64,000 bases of DNA, from NCBI GenBank assembly GCA_001725155.1, contig MEFP01000019.1, forward strand, positions 434,001 through 498,000, in the 5' to 3' direction. This stretch comes from Lysobacteraceae bacterium SCN 69-320 (GTDB lineage: Bacteria; Pseudomonadota; Gammaproteobacteria; Xanthomonadales; Rhodanobacteraceae). How positions within the stretch are numbered: position 1 is the stretch's first letter; every line of letters begins with the position of its first letter. The notes below the pieces were generated by a model, which made no database searches, was not told where the DNA came from, and saw nothing but the letters and a program-made list of their open reading frames with translations. Positions 46,583 to 57,486 of the stretch are shown piece after piece. The position numbers and the translations under genes were made by a program.

Positions 46583-47219
46583 CTGGCCGGATCATAGGCG
46601 ATTCGGTGGGACGGCTCCAGAAGCGCCGACTGCCGCACAGACCGTTCCCGCGCGAATGGCACCGGCCGTTGCCGCGGCCGGGTTGCGGCCGGCCATCCGG
46701 CCTGCCCGAACGCGCAGGGAATGCGACAGGCGCGGCTTGCGGCGACGCGGCGCAGCGGCGGCCTGCGCCGGAGGCCAGCCCTAGGCGCCCTGCCCGTTTC
46801 CTGCTACCGGCCGCCGTGCTGGCCGAGTCGCTGGCCCGCGGCGACAGTTGCGCAGCCGCGCGGCGTGTAGCTCGCCTGCGCCACCTGCGCCGGAGCGAGG
46901 TCCAGATCCTGTGCCGCGACTTCCGAGCCTTCCTGCAGCATCACGCCGCGGACCGGCGCGGCCAACCGCAAGGTCTCCGCCACATAACCCGCTTCCACGT
47001 CGCACAACGTTGCCGGCCAGAATCTGGCCGGCCGGCCGATCAGCACCGGGGAGCGCGCAAGCTATGCGAGCGACACCGCCTCGTCGCCGACTACCGGAAA
47101 GTCGCGACCGGCATGCCGGTCGTACTGCCCGATCGCGGCATCGACGGCATCCTTGCACAGCACCGGCCGCCCCCGGGGGCGCCGGTCCTGCTTCTTGCGG
47201 GAATCGTCTACGTATTCGC
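46583..47219. other. Intergenic region with possible gene remnants
   Basis: About 640 bases. On the minus strand two protein-like stretches occur in different frames. One is about 47230-47062 (CEYVDDSRKKQDRRPRGRP, KDAVDAAIGQYDRHAGRDFP, then stop). The other is 47046-46804 (RFWPATLCDVEAGYVAETLR, APVRGVMLQEGSEVAAQDL, then stop). They could be parts of one broken gene. I do not recognise the family and do not call a gene. Confidence 0.4.
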
Positions 47220-47255
47220 AAAAAAAAAAATGCGGGCGACGTGATCACGCCGCCC
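47220..47255 (-). terminator. Intrinsic terminator of the 2-oxoacid dehydrogenase gene
   Basis: On the minus strand GGGCGGCGTGA pairs with TCACGTCGCCC (one G-T wobble) over 47234-47255. GCA and then a run of 11 T follow at 47230-47220. It lies about 80 bases after the stop codon. Confidence 0.82.
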
Positions 47256-47335
47256 CTGCCCGGCCCAGGCCGGGCGCTTCCCCGTCACGACGCTGCCGGC
47301 GCCGCCGGTTTCCCCGGTCGCGACGGCTTTCCGGC

Positions 47336-49600
47336 TCAGGCCAGGCTTTCCGCCGCGGCGATGATGTCCTCGTCCGAGGGCAGCACGAGAAACGCCGCGC
47401 CGGCCAGCGGCGTGTAGGTATCGACGCCGACGACGCGCTTGAGCGGCCTGGCGCCGTGGCCGGATTCGACGACCGCCGTGATGATGCCTTCGCCGACACC
47501 GGCGCTGCGGCGGCCCTCGTCAGCGACGACTATGCGCGCGCAGTCGCCGGCATGGCGCGCGATCGCGGCCTCGTTCAGCGGCTGCAGCCAGCGCAGGTCG
47601 ACGACGCGGGTCTTCCAGCCGCGGCTCTTTTCCAGCGCGCGCGCCGCGCGCAGGCTCATCGGCACGGTATTGCCGTAGCAGAAGATCACGAGATCCTTCG
47701 CGGCCGGCTCGTAGACGCGCTCCTCGCCGAGCGGAATGTGCTGGTCGGGCGCCGGATAGCTGGTCTGCCACTGGCCGTCGCCGGCCTCATAGAGATCCTT
47801 GGTCATGTACAGTGCGATCGGCTCGAGGAAGGCGCAGACGCGGCCGTCGACCTTGGCCAGCGCGGTCAGGGTGCGCAGCATCATCGCCGCATCGTCGCCA
47901 CGGCTCGGACAGCCGACGACGAGGCCCGGGATGTCGCGCAGCGCAGTGATCGAGGTGTCGTTGTGGAAATGGCCGCCGAATCCCTTCTGGTAGCCCAGCG
48001 AAGCGATGCGCATGACCATCGGATTGCGGTATTGGCCGTTGGAGAAGAACTGCAGCGAGCAGGCTTCGCCGCGGATCTGGTCGCAGGCATTGTGGAAATA
48101 GGCGAGGTACTGGATCTCCGGCAGCGGCAGCATGCCCATGTTGGCATAGCCCTGGGCCAGGCCGAGGATCATGGTTTCGTCGAGCAGAGTGTTGAACACG
48201 CGGTTGTTCTTGAACGCCTTGTGCAGGCCCTTGGTCACCGTGTAGACGCCGCCCTTCTGCGCGACGTCCTCGCCGAACAGCAGGGTCTCGGGGTATTTGC
48301 AGAACAGGTCGTGCAGCGCATTGTTGATCTGGATGGCCAGATGGCGCGGCGCCTGCTTCTCCGGCAGCTTGTCCTCGCCGCCGAACACGGCCAGGCGCTT
48401 GTCGGCGAAATCGGCGCGGCGCGCCTCGACGTTGACCTGGTTCGGGTGATACGGCGCGAGCGGCGCGATCACGTCGGCCAGATCGGTGAGCTTGGGCCGG
48501 CGATCGGCTTCCTCGGCCGCGGCGAAGCATTTCTGGCGCACCGACTCGTATTTCGCGAGCAGGCTGTCCTTGGTGTAGAGGCCCGATTCCAGCGCGATGG
48601 CGGCCGAACGCAGCAGCGGATCGGTCGCTTCGACGGCCATGAGTTCTTCGACGCTGCGCCATTCGATCTCGAAGTCGGTGCCGGCGTGGCCCATGATGCG
48701 CGTGGTGCGCAGGTGCAGGAAGGTCGGCCGGCGCGTCGTACGGCAGTGATACACCGCGCGCGCGACCTGCTCGTAGCCTTCGGCCAGATCCAGACCGTTG
48801 GCGAAGAAATAGTCGAGGTCGCGGCGGCCGCTGAAGCTCGCGCCGATCCAGTCGGTCGGCGTCTTGACCGAAATGCCGATACCGTTGTCCTCGCAGACGA
48901 ACAGCACGGGCGCCGGCAATTTCTGGTAGGCCGTCCACTGCGCCGCATTGAACGCGGTCTGCGCGGTCGCGTGATTGGCCGAGGCGTCGCCGAAGGAACA
49001 TATCGTGATCGAGTCTTCCGGCACCGGCAGCTGATGGCCTATGCGCCGCGCCTGTTCGATCGCCACGGCCGTGCCGAGCGCCTTGGGCAGATGCGAGGCG
49101 ATCGTGGACGTCTGCGGCAGCACCCAGAGCGGCTTGGAGCCCCAGACCTTGTGGCGTCCGCCGGACGCCGGGTCGTCCTTGCTTGCTGCGAAGGACAGCG
49201 CCGAATCCATGATCGGATCCATGCCCTGCAGCTTGCGGAAGCGCTCGGCCATGAAGCCGCCGGAGCGGTAGTGCAGGAACGCCGGATCGGTGTGCCGGGT
49301 CAGGCGCGCGACCATCGCATTGCCTTCGTGGCCCGAGGAACCGATCGTGTAGAACACCTTCTGCTTGACGCGCAGCACCCGCGCCATGAGATCGAGGTGA
49401 CGGCTGATCAGCTGCGACTCGAACAGCGCGGCGAAATCGGCCGCAGTGCACAGGCTGCCCGGCAGCACCGGCTCGTCGGAGGCCGGACGCTTGCGCGCCT
49501 GGCCGCCCCAGTCGCGCACGAACTCGAGGAAATTCTGATCGCAGACTTCGGCGCGGTTGAGGCTTTTGTGGCGGGCGGGAATCGGTGCAACGGCGGACAT
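47336..49600 (-). CDS. 2-oxoacid dehydrogenase E1, fused alpha and beta subunits
   Basis: 754 residues from the ATG at 49600 (MSAVAPIPARHKSL); a longer in-frame extension lacks family character. The alpha half (about 1-370) has the ThDP motif ITICSFGDASANHATAQTAF with Asn-His, and KVFYTIGSSGHEGNAMVARL. The beta half (about 400-754) has TLLFGEDVAQKGGVYTVTKG, LPEIQYLAYFHNACDQIRGE and AGVGEGIITAVVESG. It is the fused form of branched-chain/aromatic 2-oxoacid dehydrogenase E1. It decarboxylates the keto acid and passes the acyl group to a lipoyl E2. No E2 or E3 gene is adjacent, so the partners lie elsewhere. Confidence 0.93.
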   Translation of the reverse strand: MSAVAPIPARHKSLNRAEVCDQNFLEFVRDWGGQARKRPASDEPVLPGSLCTAADFAALFESQLISRHLDLMARVLRVKQKVFYTIGSSGHEGNAMVARLTRHTDPAFLHYRSGGFMAERFRKLQGMDPIMDSALSFAASKDDPASGGRHKVWGSKPLWVLPQTSTIASHLPKALGTAVAIEQARRIGHQLPVPEDSITICSFGDASANHATAQTAFNAAQWTAYQKLPAPVLFVCEDNGIGISVKTPTDWIGASFSGRRDLDYFFANGLDLAEGYEQVARAVYHCRTTRRPTFLHLRTTRIMGHAGTDFEIEWRSVEELMAVEATDPLLRSAAIALESGLYTKDSLLAKYESVRQKCFAAAEEADRRPKLTDLADVIAPLAPYHPNQVNVEARRADFADKRLAVFGGEDKLPEKQAPRHLAIQINNALHDLFCKYPETLLFGEDVAQKGGVYTVTKGLHKAFKNNRVFNTLLDETMILGLAQGYANMGMLPLPEIQYLAYFHNACDQIRGEACSLQFFSNGQYRNPMVMRIASLGYQKGFGGHFHNDTSITALRDIPGLVVGCPSRGDDAAMMLRTLTALAKVDGRVCAFLEPIALYMTKDLYEAGDGQWQTSYPAPDQHIPLGEERVYEPAAKDLVIFCYGNTVPMSLRAARALEKSRGWKTRVVDLRWLQPLNEAAIARHAGDCARIVVADEGRRSAGVGEGIITAVVESGHGARPLKRVVGVDTYTPLAGAAFLVLPSDEDIIAAAESLA

Positions 49601-49877
49601 GGCGGACCTGTCGGAAACGGCGCGGCATGCCGCGGACGGCGGCCGGACCAAGGCGGAAGAAGTGCGCAAGAATAGCTGCAGGCTACCCGCAAGGAAACTC
49701 GAACCGGCCGCGAAATCGCCGTCCCACGCGGGTTTTCCGGCAAGCGGCCCCTTGCGTTCGGACGGCAGTGGTCCTTGGACTCGCGGCGCGCCGCGGCCCG
49801 CCACGGCTTCGCGGCGAGCGGGTTTGCGGCACCATACGCGGCACGACGGCGAGTGGACTCGCCGCAGGGGGACGGCG

Positions 49878-52289
49878 ATGCAGACACCCGTGGATGCAAC
49901 CTGGCGCAGTACCGCGCCGCCGGCCGCAGGCGCCGCAACCGACGCGGAAACCGGCGAGTTCGCGCCCGGCAGCCGCGTCGGCCGCTACGTGATCCAGCGC
50001 CTGCTGGGCCGCGGCGGCATGGGCGTGGTCTATCTGGCCGACCAGATCGAGCCGGTGCGCCGTCCGGTCGCGCTGAAGCTCGTGCGGCCGGCCTTCGCCG
50101 ACAGCCTGGCCCAGGCCTATTTCGAGGTCGAGCGCCAGGCGCTCGCACGCATGGACCATCCGGGCATCGCCAAGGTGCTCGAGGCCGGCACCACGCCCGA
50201 CGGCCTGCCGTTCTTCGCGATGGAATGGATAGACGGCCCGACCCTGGACACCTACGTGGCCGCGGCCAGGCCCGCTCTCGCCGCACGGCTGGAACTGCTG
50301 CGCCAGATCGCGCTGGGCGCCCACCACGCGCACCAGCGCGGCGTCGTGCATCGCGACCTCAAGCCGGCCAACGTGCTCGTGCCGCTGGTCGACGGCCACG
50401 CCGTGCCGAAGATCATCGACTTCGGCATCGCCATCGGCATCGAACACGACGGCCGCCGCACCGGCGACTACGCCGGCACGTCGCTGTACATGAGTCCGGA
50501 GCAGTCCGGCCTGACCGACGGCAACGTCGACGTGCGCAGCGATGTCTATTCGCTCGGCGTGCTGCTGCTGGAACTGCTCGCGCCGGCCGGCACGCTCGAT
50601 GCGCTGCGCGAGCGCGGCGTGGCGGCGAGCCGGCTGTCGCAGATCCTGCGCACCGAACGGCCCACGGCAGCGACTCACCGCGACGCGACCGGATGGCTGT
50701 CGCTGCCGGCGCTGCAGGCGATTCCGCGCGAACTGCGCCATGTCGTCGCGCGCGCGACGGACCTGCAGCGCGAGGCGCGCTACGGCTCGGCGCAGGCCTT
50801 CGCCGACGAGCTCGCGAACTTCCTCGCCGACCGGCCGCTGACGGCGGTGCCGGCGACGCGGACCTATCTGCTCGGCAAGTTCGTGCGCCGCCACCGCCTG
50901 CCGCTGGCCGCCGGCGCCGCCGTGGTCGCGGCGCTGCTGATCGGCCTCGGCGCAGCGGTCTACGCGCTGCTGCAGGCGCAGAACGAACGAGCGCGCGCCG
51001 AACAGGCCGCCGAGCGCGCCACGCGCGAAGCGGCGCGCAACCGCAGCCTGGCCGAATTCCTCGGCACCGTGCTCGGCGGCATCGAACCGGAACAGGCGCG
51101 CGGCCTCGACACCGCCCTGCTGCGCCGCGTGCTCGACGAGGCCGCGCAGCGCGCCGGGCGCGATCTCGCCGGCGACCCGGATCAGCTCGCCGAGATCGAG
51201 GCCACCATCGGCCGCGCCTACCGCTCGATCGCCGAACTCGACCTGGCCGAGGACTACCTGAGCCGTGCGCTGCGGTCGCAGCAGACCCGCCTGGGCATCG
51301 ACTCCGCCCCGGCACTGACCACCGAGCGCTACCTGCTCTGGAGCATCAGCGAACACGGCCGCGACGGCGAAGCCCTGCCGCGCGCACGCCAGCTGCACGA
51401 ACGCGCCGCGCAGGCGCTCGGCGCCGGCGCGCGCGAAACCCTGCTCGCCGGCGTGACCGCGGGCTGGTTCGAATACCTCGCGGGCAACATGAAGCCGGCC
51501 GAGGCGCTGTTGCGCGAGGCCGCCGACGGACTGGCCGCAGGCGCAGGTCCGAACGATGCGAAGACGCTCGACGCACTCGGTCGCCTCGGCGTGGTGCTGG
51601 CCGACTCGGGCCAGTACGAAGCCGCGCGGCCGCTGTACGACCGCGTGCTCGCGGGCTATGGCACGCTGTTCGGCGCGGAGGATCCACGCACCCTCGGCGT
51701 GCGCAACAGCCTGGGCATACTCGCGATGCAGCAGCGCCGCTACGCCGACGGCGAGGCCGAATTCCGCACGATGCTGCCGATCTACGAGCGGCTCTACGGT
51801 CACGACCATCCGCAGACCCTGGCCCTGGTGCTGAACCTGTCCGGCGCGCTGCGCCAGCAGGGCAAGGTCGCCGAATCCGGCCCCTACTACCGGCGCGCCT
51901 ACGACGGCTTCCTCGCGCGCTACGGCGCCGACAACCTGCGCACCCTGATCGCGCAGAACAATCTCGCGAACTACCTGATCGACGCCGGCCAGGCGCCCGA
52001 CGCCGTCGCGCTCGCGCGGCCGGCGGTCGAGCGCGGCAGCCGGGCCTATGCCAGCAACCGCATCGTGCTGGCCGAATTTCGTTTCACGCTCGGCAAGGCG
52101 CTGTTCGCCGCCGGCCGCGCGAGCGAGGCCGAACCCGAGCTGCGGGAGGCCTGGGATCTGCGCGCCGCCGAGATGGGCGCCGGTGCGGAAGACACTCGCG
52201 ACGTCGCGCGCAAACTGGCCGAGCTCAAGCGCGCGCAGAAACAGGAAGCCGCTGCGCGCGAGTGGGACGCCAGGGCAAAGGCCGGCTGA
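49878..52289 (+). CDS. Transmembrane Ser/Thr protein kinase with TPR C-terminus
   Basis: 803 residues from the ATG at 49878 behind AGGGGGA. PknB-type kinase domain about 36-320: glycine loop LLGRGGMGVVYLA, Lys67 in VALKLV, catalytic Asp160 in VVHRDLKPANVLV, IIDFGIAIGI (DFG) and YMSPEQSG, all canonical. A membrane helix at about 338-360 (PLAAGAAVVAALLIGLGAAV) is followed by a short coiled coil. Ten or so tetratricopeptide units fill about 400-790 (ETLLAGVTAGWFEYLAGN, RTLGVRNSLGILAMQQRRYA, QTLALVLNLSGALRQQGKVA). This STPK-TM-TPR layout is common in Lysobacterales. The TPRs would be periplasmic, probably a protein- or ligand-sensing part. Confidence 0.95.
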   Translation: MQTPVDATWRSTAPPAAGAATDAETGEFAPGSRVGRYVIQRLLGRGGMGVVYLADQIEPVRRPVALKLVRPAFADSLAQAYFEVERQALARMDHPGIAKVLEAGTTPDGLPFFAMEWIDGPTLDTYVAAARPALAARLELLRQIALGAHHAHQRGVVHRDLKPANVLVPLVDGHAVPKIIDFGIAIGIEHDGRRTGDYAGTSLYMSPEQSGLTDGNVDVRSDVYSLGVLLLELLAPAGTLDALRERGVAASRLSQILRTERPTAATHRDATGWLSLPALQAIPRELRHVVARATDLQREARYGSAQAFADELANFLADRPLTAVPATRTYLLGKFVRRHRLPLAAGAAVVAALLIGLGAAVYALLQAQNERARAEQAAERATREAARNRSLAEFLGTVLGGIEPEQARGLDTALLRRVLDEAAQRAGRDLAGDPDQLAEIEATIGRAYRSIAELDLAEDYLSRALRSQQTRLGIDSAPALTTERYLLWSISEHGRDGEALPRARQLHERAAQALGAGARETLLAGVTAGWFEYLAGNMKPAEALLREAADGLAAGAGPNDAKTLDALGRLGVVLADSGQYEAARPLYDRVLAGYGTLFGAEDPRTLGVRNSLGILAMQQRRYADGEAEFRTMLPIYERLYGHDHPQTLALVLNLSGALRQQGKVAESGPYYRRAYDGFLARYGADNLRTLIAQNNLANYLIDAGQAPDAVALARPAVERGSRAYASNRIVLAEFRFTLGKALFAAGRASEAEPELREAWDLRAAEMGAGAEDTRDVARKLAELKRAQKQEAAAREWDARAKAG

Positions 52290-52508
52290 GCCGGGGCGAT
52301 CCCGGCGGGAAACGGCAGACGCCAGGCCTGAAGTCCACCGGCGCGCCGTCTCGTTCTCCGAACGCGGGCCGTGGCGCCGCCACGCCGGCGTTTCCACCTT
52401 GCGGAATACACTTCGCTGCATCGCGCTTTCGACGCATGATTCGGCGCCGGGCCGAGCGGCACGCACGCGAGTCGATCCCGGCCCCGCCTTCCCTGCCGGC
52501 AGGATCCC

Positions 52509-53927
<1,419 letters not shown>

Positions 53928-53997
53928 TCGCGGCCGCGCCCCCGACCAGCGCGGTCGCGCTGCTCACCGCAGCCTGCGCATATCGCAAACGCCGCAG

Positions 53998-54600
53998 TCA
54001 GGCCTGCTGCGCGACGAAGCCGGGCTGCGTGCGCACGCGCTGCAGCCAGGCCTGGATCTGCGGAAAGGTCGACAGGTCGAAGCCGCCGTCGGCGGCCGCG
54101 TGCGTGTAGGCGAACAGCGCGATGTCGGCGACGCTGTACTCCGCGCCGGCGATGAACGGCTGGCGCGCAAGCTGCTGCTCCACGACGGCGAGCGCCTGGA
54201 CGCCGCGCTCGCGCAGCCGCGGCAGCTCGGCGCGACGCGGATGGTCGTCCGGCAGCCAGCGGCAGATGAAGCGCGCGACGGCTATATAAGGTTCATGGCT
54301 GTATTGCTCGAAGAACAGCCATTGCAGCACCTGGGCGCGCTGCCATGCGTCCTGCGGCAGCAGCGGCGAGCCCTCGGCCAGGTAGCAGAGGATCGCGTTG
54401 GACTCGGCGAGGTAACGCCCCGGCCCGGCCTCGAGCAGCGGCACCTTGCCGTTCGGATTCATCGCGAGGTACTGCGGCGTGCGCGTCTGGCCGGCAGCGC
54501 TGTCGACCTCGACCCAGCGATAAGGCCGGTGCAGCTGTTCCAGCAACAATTGCACCTTGTAGCAATTGCCCGAGGATTTCATGCCGTAGACGGCAAGCAT
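53998..54600 (-). CDS. Glutathione S-transferase family protein
   Basis: 200 residues from the ATG at 54600 with GGAGA upstream. Thioredoxin-like N-domain: LAVYGMKSSGNCYKVQLLLE (Ser in the catalytic Ser/Cys area), MNPNGKVPLLEAG with cis-Pro, and AESNAILCYLAEGSPL (Glu-Ser glutathione contact). All-helical C-domain: FIAGAEYSVADIALFAYTHA. Cytosolic; it probably conjugates or reduces electrophiles. The inverted repeat pair begins 19 bases upstream of its start. Confidence 0.93.
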   Translation of the reverse strand: MLAVYGMKSSGNCYKVQLLLEQLHRPYRWVEVDSAAGQTRTPQYLAMNPNGKVPLLEAGPGRYLAESNAILCYLAEGSPLLPQDAWQRAQVLQWLFFEQYSHEPYIAVARFICRWLPDDHPRRAELPRLRERGVQALAVVEQQLARQPFIAGAEYSVADIALFAYTHAAADGGFDLSTFPQIQAWLQRVRTQPGFVAQQA

Positions 54601-54618
54601 CACGGTATCTCCAGGTGG

Positions 54619-54645
54619 GTTGCGGTGAGCACAGCGAACCGCAAC
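54619..54645 (+). repeat. REP-like palindromic unit, left copy
   Basis: 27 bases starting GTTGCGGTGAGC and ending AACCGCAAC, itself an imperfect palindrome with 8-bp outer arms. The reverse complement occurs at 54695-54721 with one mismatch; the pair is 49 bases apart, like a REP doublet (BIME). Confidence 0.82.
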
Positions 54646-54694
54646 ATCAGGTCTCAATGCAGACAAAAGCCCTGCGCAGCGAAAATGCCGCGAC

Positions 54695-54721
54695 GTTGCG
54701 GTTCGCTGCGCTCACCGCAAC
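54695..54721 (-). repeat. REP-like palindromic unit, right copy
   Basis: Reverse complement of the unit at 54619-54645 with 26 of 27 bases equal. It covers the last three codons and the stop of the GNAT gene at 54712, so the unit supplies that protein's C-terminus. Confidence 0.82.
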
Positions 54722-55254
54722 CTACGGGATTGTCGCCATTCCTCGCGGGTCTGGCCCCAGGCGTCTATCGTCATCGTGTCGTGCGGCGGCGGCAGGGTCA
54801 CGCGACGCAGGTTGCGCGCGCCGAGCCGCTCGGCGACGCGCTGCGACGCGCGATTGTCCGGGTCGATGCAATGAATGACTTCGGTCCAGCCCAGTTGGTC
54901 GAAAGCCCAGTCGATCGCCGCCGTCGCCGCCTCGACTGCGTAACCCTTGCCCTGGGCCGCAGCGCAGAGGCCCCAGCCGACTTCGGTACCGGGCCAGTCG
55001 GCCGGCACCCACGGACCGATGCGGCCGAGCCAGCGGCCGCTGTCGCGCTCGATGACCGAGAACATCGCGAAGCCCTGCAGCTGCCAGGACCCGGCCATGC
55101 ACATCATCGCGCGCCAGGCCGCCGAACGGCTCTGCACCCCGCCGAGATAGCGCATGGTCTCGGGGTCGGCGGAGAACGCCGCCCAGGCGTCGAGGTCTTC
55201 CAGGCGCGGCGTACGCAGGAGAAGACGTTCGGTATGCAGTGTGATCTCTGCCAT
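54712..55254 (-). CDS. GNAT-family N-acetyltransferase (RimJ/RimL type)
   Basis: 180 residues from the ATG at 55254. Pattern of RimJ/RimL-like acetyltransferases: LHTERLLLRTPRLEDLDAW, FSVIERDSGRWLGRIGPWVP, EVGWGLCAAAQGKGYAVEAA with the acetyl-CoA loop QGKGYA, and CIDPDNRASQRVAERLGARN. The substrate is unknown. The final residues (SRRLR) and the stop are encoded inside the REP-like unit, so the ancestral C-terminus may have been different. Its first 150 bases are overlapped out of frame by the preceding exported-protein gene. Confidence 0.9.
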   Translation of the reverse strand: MAEITLHTERLLLRTPRLEDLDAWAAFSADPETMRYLGGVQSRSAAWRAMMCMAGSWQLQGFAMFSVIERDSGRWLGRIGPWVPADWPGTEVGWGLCAAAQGKGYAVEAATAAIDWAFDQLGWTEVIHCIDPDNRASQRVAERLGARNLRRVTLPPPHDTMTIDAWGQTREEWRQSRRLR

Positions 55255-55799
55255 GCAACAACGCTCCGTTCGCTCGGTCCGCCAGCATACCGGCGCCGGT
55301 GCCGCATCGACAGGCCGAAGGTCATGGGGGTCGTACGAATGCCGCGCGGGTCGTTGATGCCCGGACAGAAGACGCTGTTCCCGCCTTCCCGAACGCCGCG
55401 CTCCTGCGTGGAAACACCGCGGAACACGCCATCCCGGATTTCCACGATGTAGACCCTCTTTCCCGGATGGAACCTGCGGTCGAAATCCGAGTACGGGATC
55501 TCGATGGTAATCACGCCGGACGTCTTCGTGGCCATGTCGACGAACATGACCGCCGCCCCGAGATCGGGATCGACGATATCGGCCAGCTTTTTTTTCGGCA
55601 CCTGCAGGCGACGCTGCGGCGTACTGACGTTCAAGCCGCAGAGCACGTTGCCGCAGACGCGCAGATTCATCGCGTACCCGCCTTCGTAGATGATCGAGGA
55701 CTTGACTACGTAGGGCGTGAGCAGTGGCGTGGCCGTCGACTCGCCGATCCCGGCGGCGACCAAGGCGAACAGCATGAAAAGGCGGACGTGATGTTTCAT
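55104..55799 (-). CDS. Small exported protein, C-terminus uncertain
   Basis: ATG at 55799 with AGAGGA at good spacing. Signal peptide about 1-24 (MKHHVRLFMLFALVAAGIGE, then STATPLL). The mature part to about residue 155 is protein-like: GYAMNLRVCGNVLCGLNVST, KKLADIVDPDLGAAVMFVDM, IEIPYSDFDRRFHPGKRVYI. A disulfide between the two cysteines is possible. From about residue 160 the frame becomes Arg/Pro-rich and runs out of frame across the GNAT gene, ending at 55104 (231 residues). The natural stop was probably lost or lies just downstream through a frameshift. Family not recognised. Confidence 0.6.
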   Translation of the reverse strand: MKHHVRLFMLFALVAAGIGESTATPLLTPYVVKSSIIYEGGYAMNLRVCGNVLCGLNVSTPQRRLQVPKKKLADIVDPDLGAAVMFVDMATKTSGVITIEIPYSDFDRRFHPGKRVYIVEIRDGVFRGVSTQERGVREGGNSVFCPGINDPRGIRTTPMTFGLSMRHRRRYAGGPSERSVVAWQRSHCIPNVFSCVRRAWKTSTPGRRSPPTPRPCAISAGCRAVRRPGAR

Positions 55800-56080
55800 C
55801 GACATCCTCTCGCCGCAATTCGATCGCAATCAGCGGATCGCGGGCGCCGCAACACCCGCTTCAAACCGCCGGAGCAGGCGCGAAAGCCTCGCTTCGCGGC
55901 CCGATCCGGCGCGGAACGTGCCGACGATCCCGGGTAGACCACGGATCTGGTCTCCCGGCGATACAGGGCTCCCGCTTCGTCTCAACGACAGCCTTCCAGC
56001 GCGTCAGCGATGGTGTCGCAAGTCCGCGTCTGCACGGCTGCCGCCCCTCCGCAGCAGGACGACGCCGGCGCGGTCGCGGA

Positions 56081-57253
56081 TCAGAACGCGTTGATGCCGG
56101 TCAGCTCGCGGCCGACGACGAGCTGGTGCACGGTCTCGGTGCCTTCGTAGGTGATCACCGACTCGAGGTTCAGCGCGTGGCGGATCGGGCAGTATTCGGT
56201 CGTGATGCCGGCGCCGCCGAGGATGTCGCGCGCTTCGCGGGCGATGTCCAGCGCCATGCGCACATTGTTCCATTTCGCGAGCGAGACCTGGGTCGGCTGC
56301 ATCTTGCCCGCGTCTTTCAGACGGCCCAGCTGCAGCGACAGCAGCTGCGCCTGGGTGATGCGGCGGGCCATGTCGGCGAGCTTGAGCTGCACGCTCTGCG
56401 TCGCGGCGATCGGCCGGTTGAACAGCACGCGCGTCTTGGAATATTCGGTCGCCTCGTGCAGGCAGGCGATGGCCGCGCCGATCGGGCCCCAGGTGATGCC
56501 GTAGCGCGCCTGGGTCAGGCAGCCCAGCGGGCCCTTGAGGCCCTTGACGTTCGGCAGGCGGTTCGCGTCGGGCACGCGCACGTTGTCGAAGAACAGGCCC
56601 GAGGTCACCGAGGCGCGCAGGCTCATCTTCTTGTGGATTTCCTGGGCGACGAAGCCCGGCGTGCCCTTCTCGACGATGAAGCCCTGGATGCCTTCCTCGG
56701 TCTGCGCCCAGACGATCGCGATGTGGGCGAGGTTGCCGTTGGTGATCCACATCTTGGCGCCGTTGATGATCCAGTCGCCGCCGTCGCGCCTGGCGCTGGT
56801 CTTCATGTTGGCCGGATCGGAGCCGCCGTGCGGCTCGGTCAGGCCGAAGCAGCCGATGACCTTGCCGGCGGCCATCTGCGGCAGCCACTGGCGGCGCTGT
56901 TCTTCGCTGCCGTAGGCGTAGATCGGGTACATGCACAGCGAGGACTGCACCGAGGCGAAGCTGCGGATGCCCGAATCGCCGCGCTCGAGCTCCTGGCAGA
57001 TCAGGCCGTAGCTGACCGCGTTCATGCCGGCGCAGCCGTAGTCGGTCGGCAGGCTGGAGCCGAGCAGGCCGAGCTCGGCCATTTCGGGAATCAGATCGGT
57101 CGGGAACACGCCCTTGTCGAAGCAATCGCCGATGATCGGCAGCACGCGCTCGTCGGTGAAGCGGGCCACGGTGTCCTGCACCATGGCTTCCTCTTCGGAC
57201 AGCATCGAGCGGACATCGTAGAGATCGTAGGGATTGAGCGTGCTGGCGGCCAT
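56081..57253 (-). CDS. gcdH: Glutaryl-CoA dehydrogenase-type acyl-CoA dehydrogenase
   Basis: 390 residues. FAD-dependent acyl-CoA dehydrogenase that oxidises and decarboxylates glutaryl-CoA to crotonyl-CoA in lysine, hydroxylysine and tryptophan breakdown. Family points: CFGLTEPHGGSDPANMKTSA (FAD/substrate loop), WITNGNLAHIAIVWAQTEEG, GPIGAAIACLHEATEYSKTR, RMALDIAREARDILGGAGIT. The C-terminal NLESVITYEGTETVHQLVVG carries the catalytic base Glu (TYEGT), ending ELTGINAF as in GcdH. Electrons would go to ETF. The gene stands alone; the divergent neighbour is the deacetylase. Confidence 0.92.
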   Translation of the reverse strand: MAASTLNPYDLYDVRSMLSEEEAMVQDTVARFTDERVLPIIGDCFDKGVFPTDLIPEMAELGLLGSSLPTDYGCAGMNAVSYGLICQELERGDSGIRSFASVQSSLCMYPIYAYGSEEQRRQWLPQMAAGKVIGCFGLTEPHGGSDPANMKTSARRDGGDWIINGAKMWITNGNLAHIAIVWAQTEEGIQGFIVEKGTPGFVAQEIHKKMSLRASVTSGLFFDNVRVPDANRLPNVKGLKGPLGCLTQARYGITWGPIGAAIACLHEATEYSKTRVLFNRPIAATQSVQLKLADMARRITQAQLLSLQLGRLKDAGKMQPTQVSLAKWNNVRMALDIAREARDILGGAGITTEYCPIRHALNLESVITYEGTETVHQLVVGRELTGINAF

Positions 57254-57486
57254 GGAAGTTCCGGATTTCGCGCGGGAAATGGAGGAGGGGAAGCGGCAGG
57301 CGGAACACCGCCTGCAAAGCAGCGCGGCATTCTAGCGGTGCCTCCGGCAAACTTCACCCGCGCAGGGATTGGCCCTGCCGGTATCCGGAAAATTGGCGCC
57401 GGCGTGGCGCCACCGCCGGCCGCTGCCGGATGCCCTCGCCGGCCTCGCTGCGTATGATGGCCGGTCTGCACCAGCGCGCCAGGACC

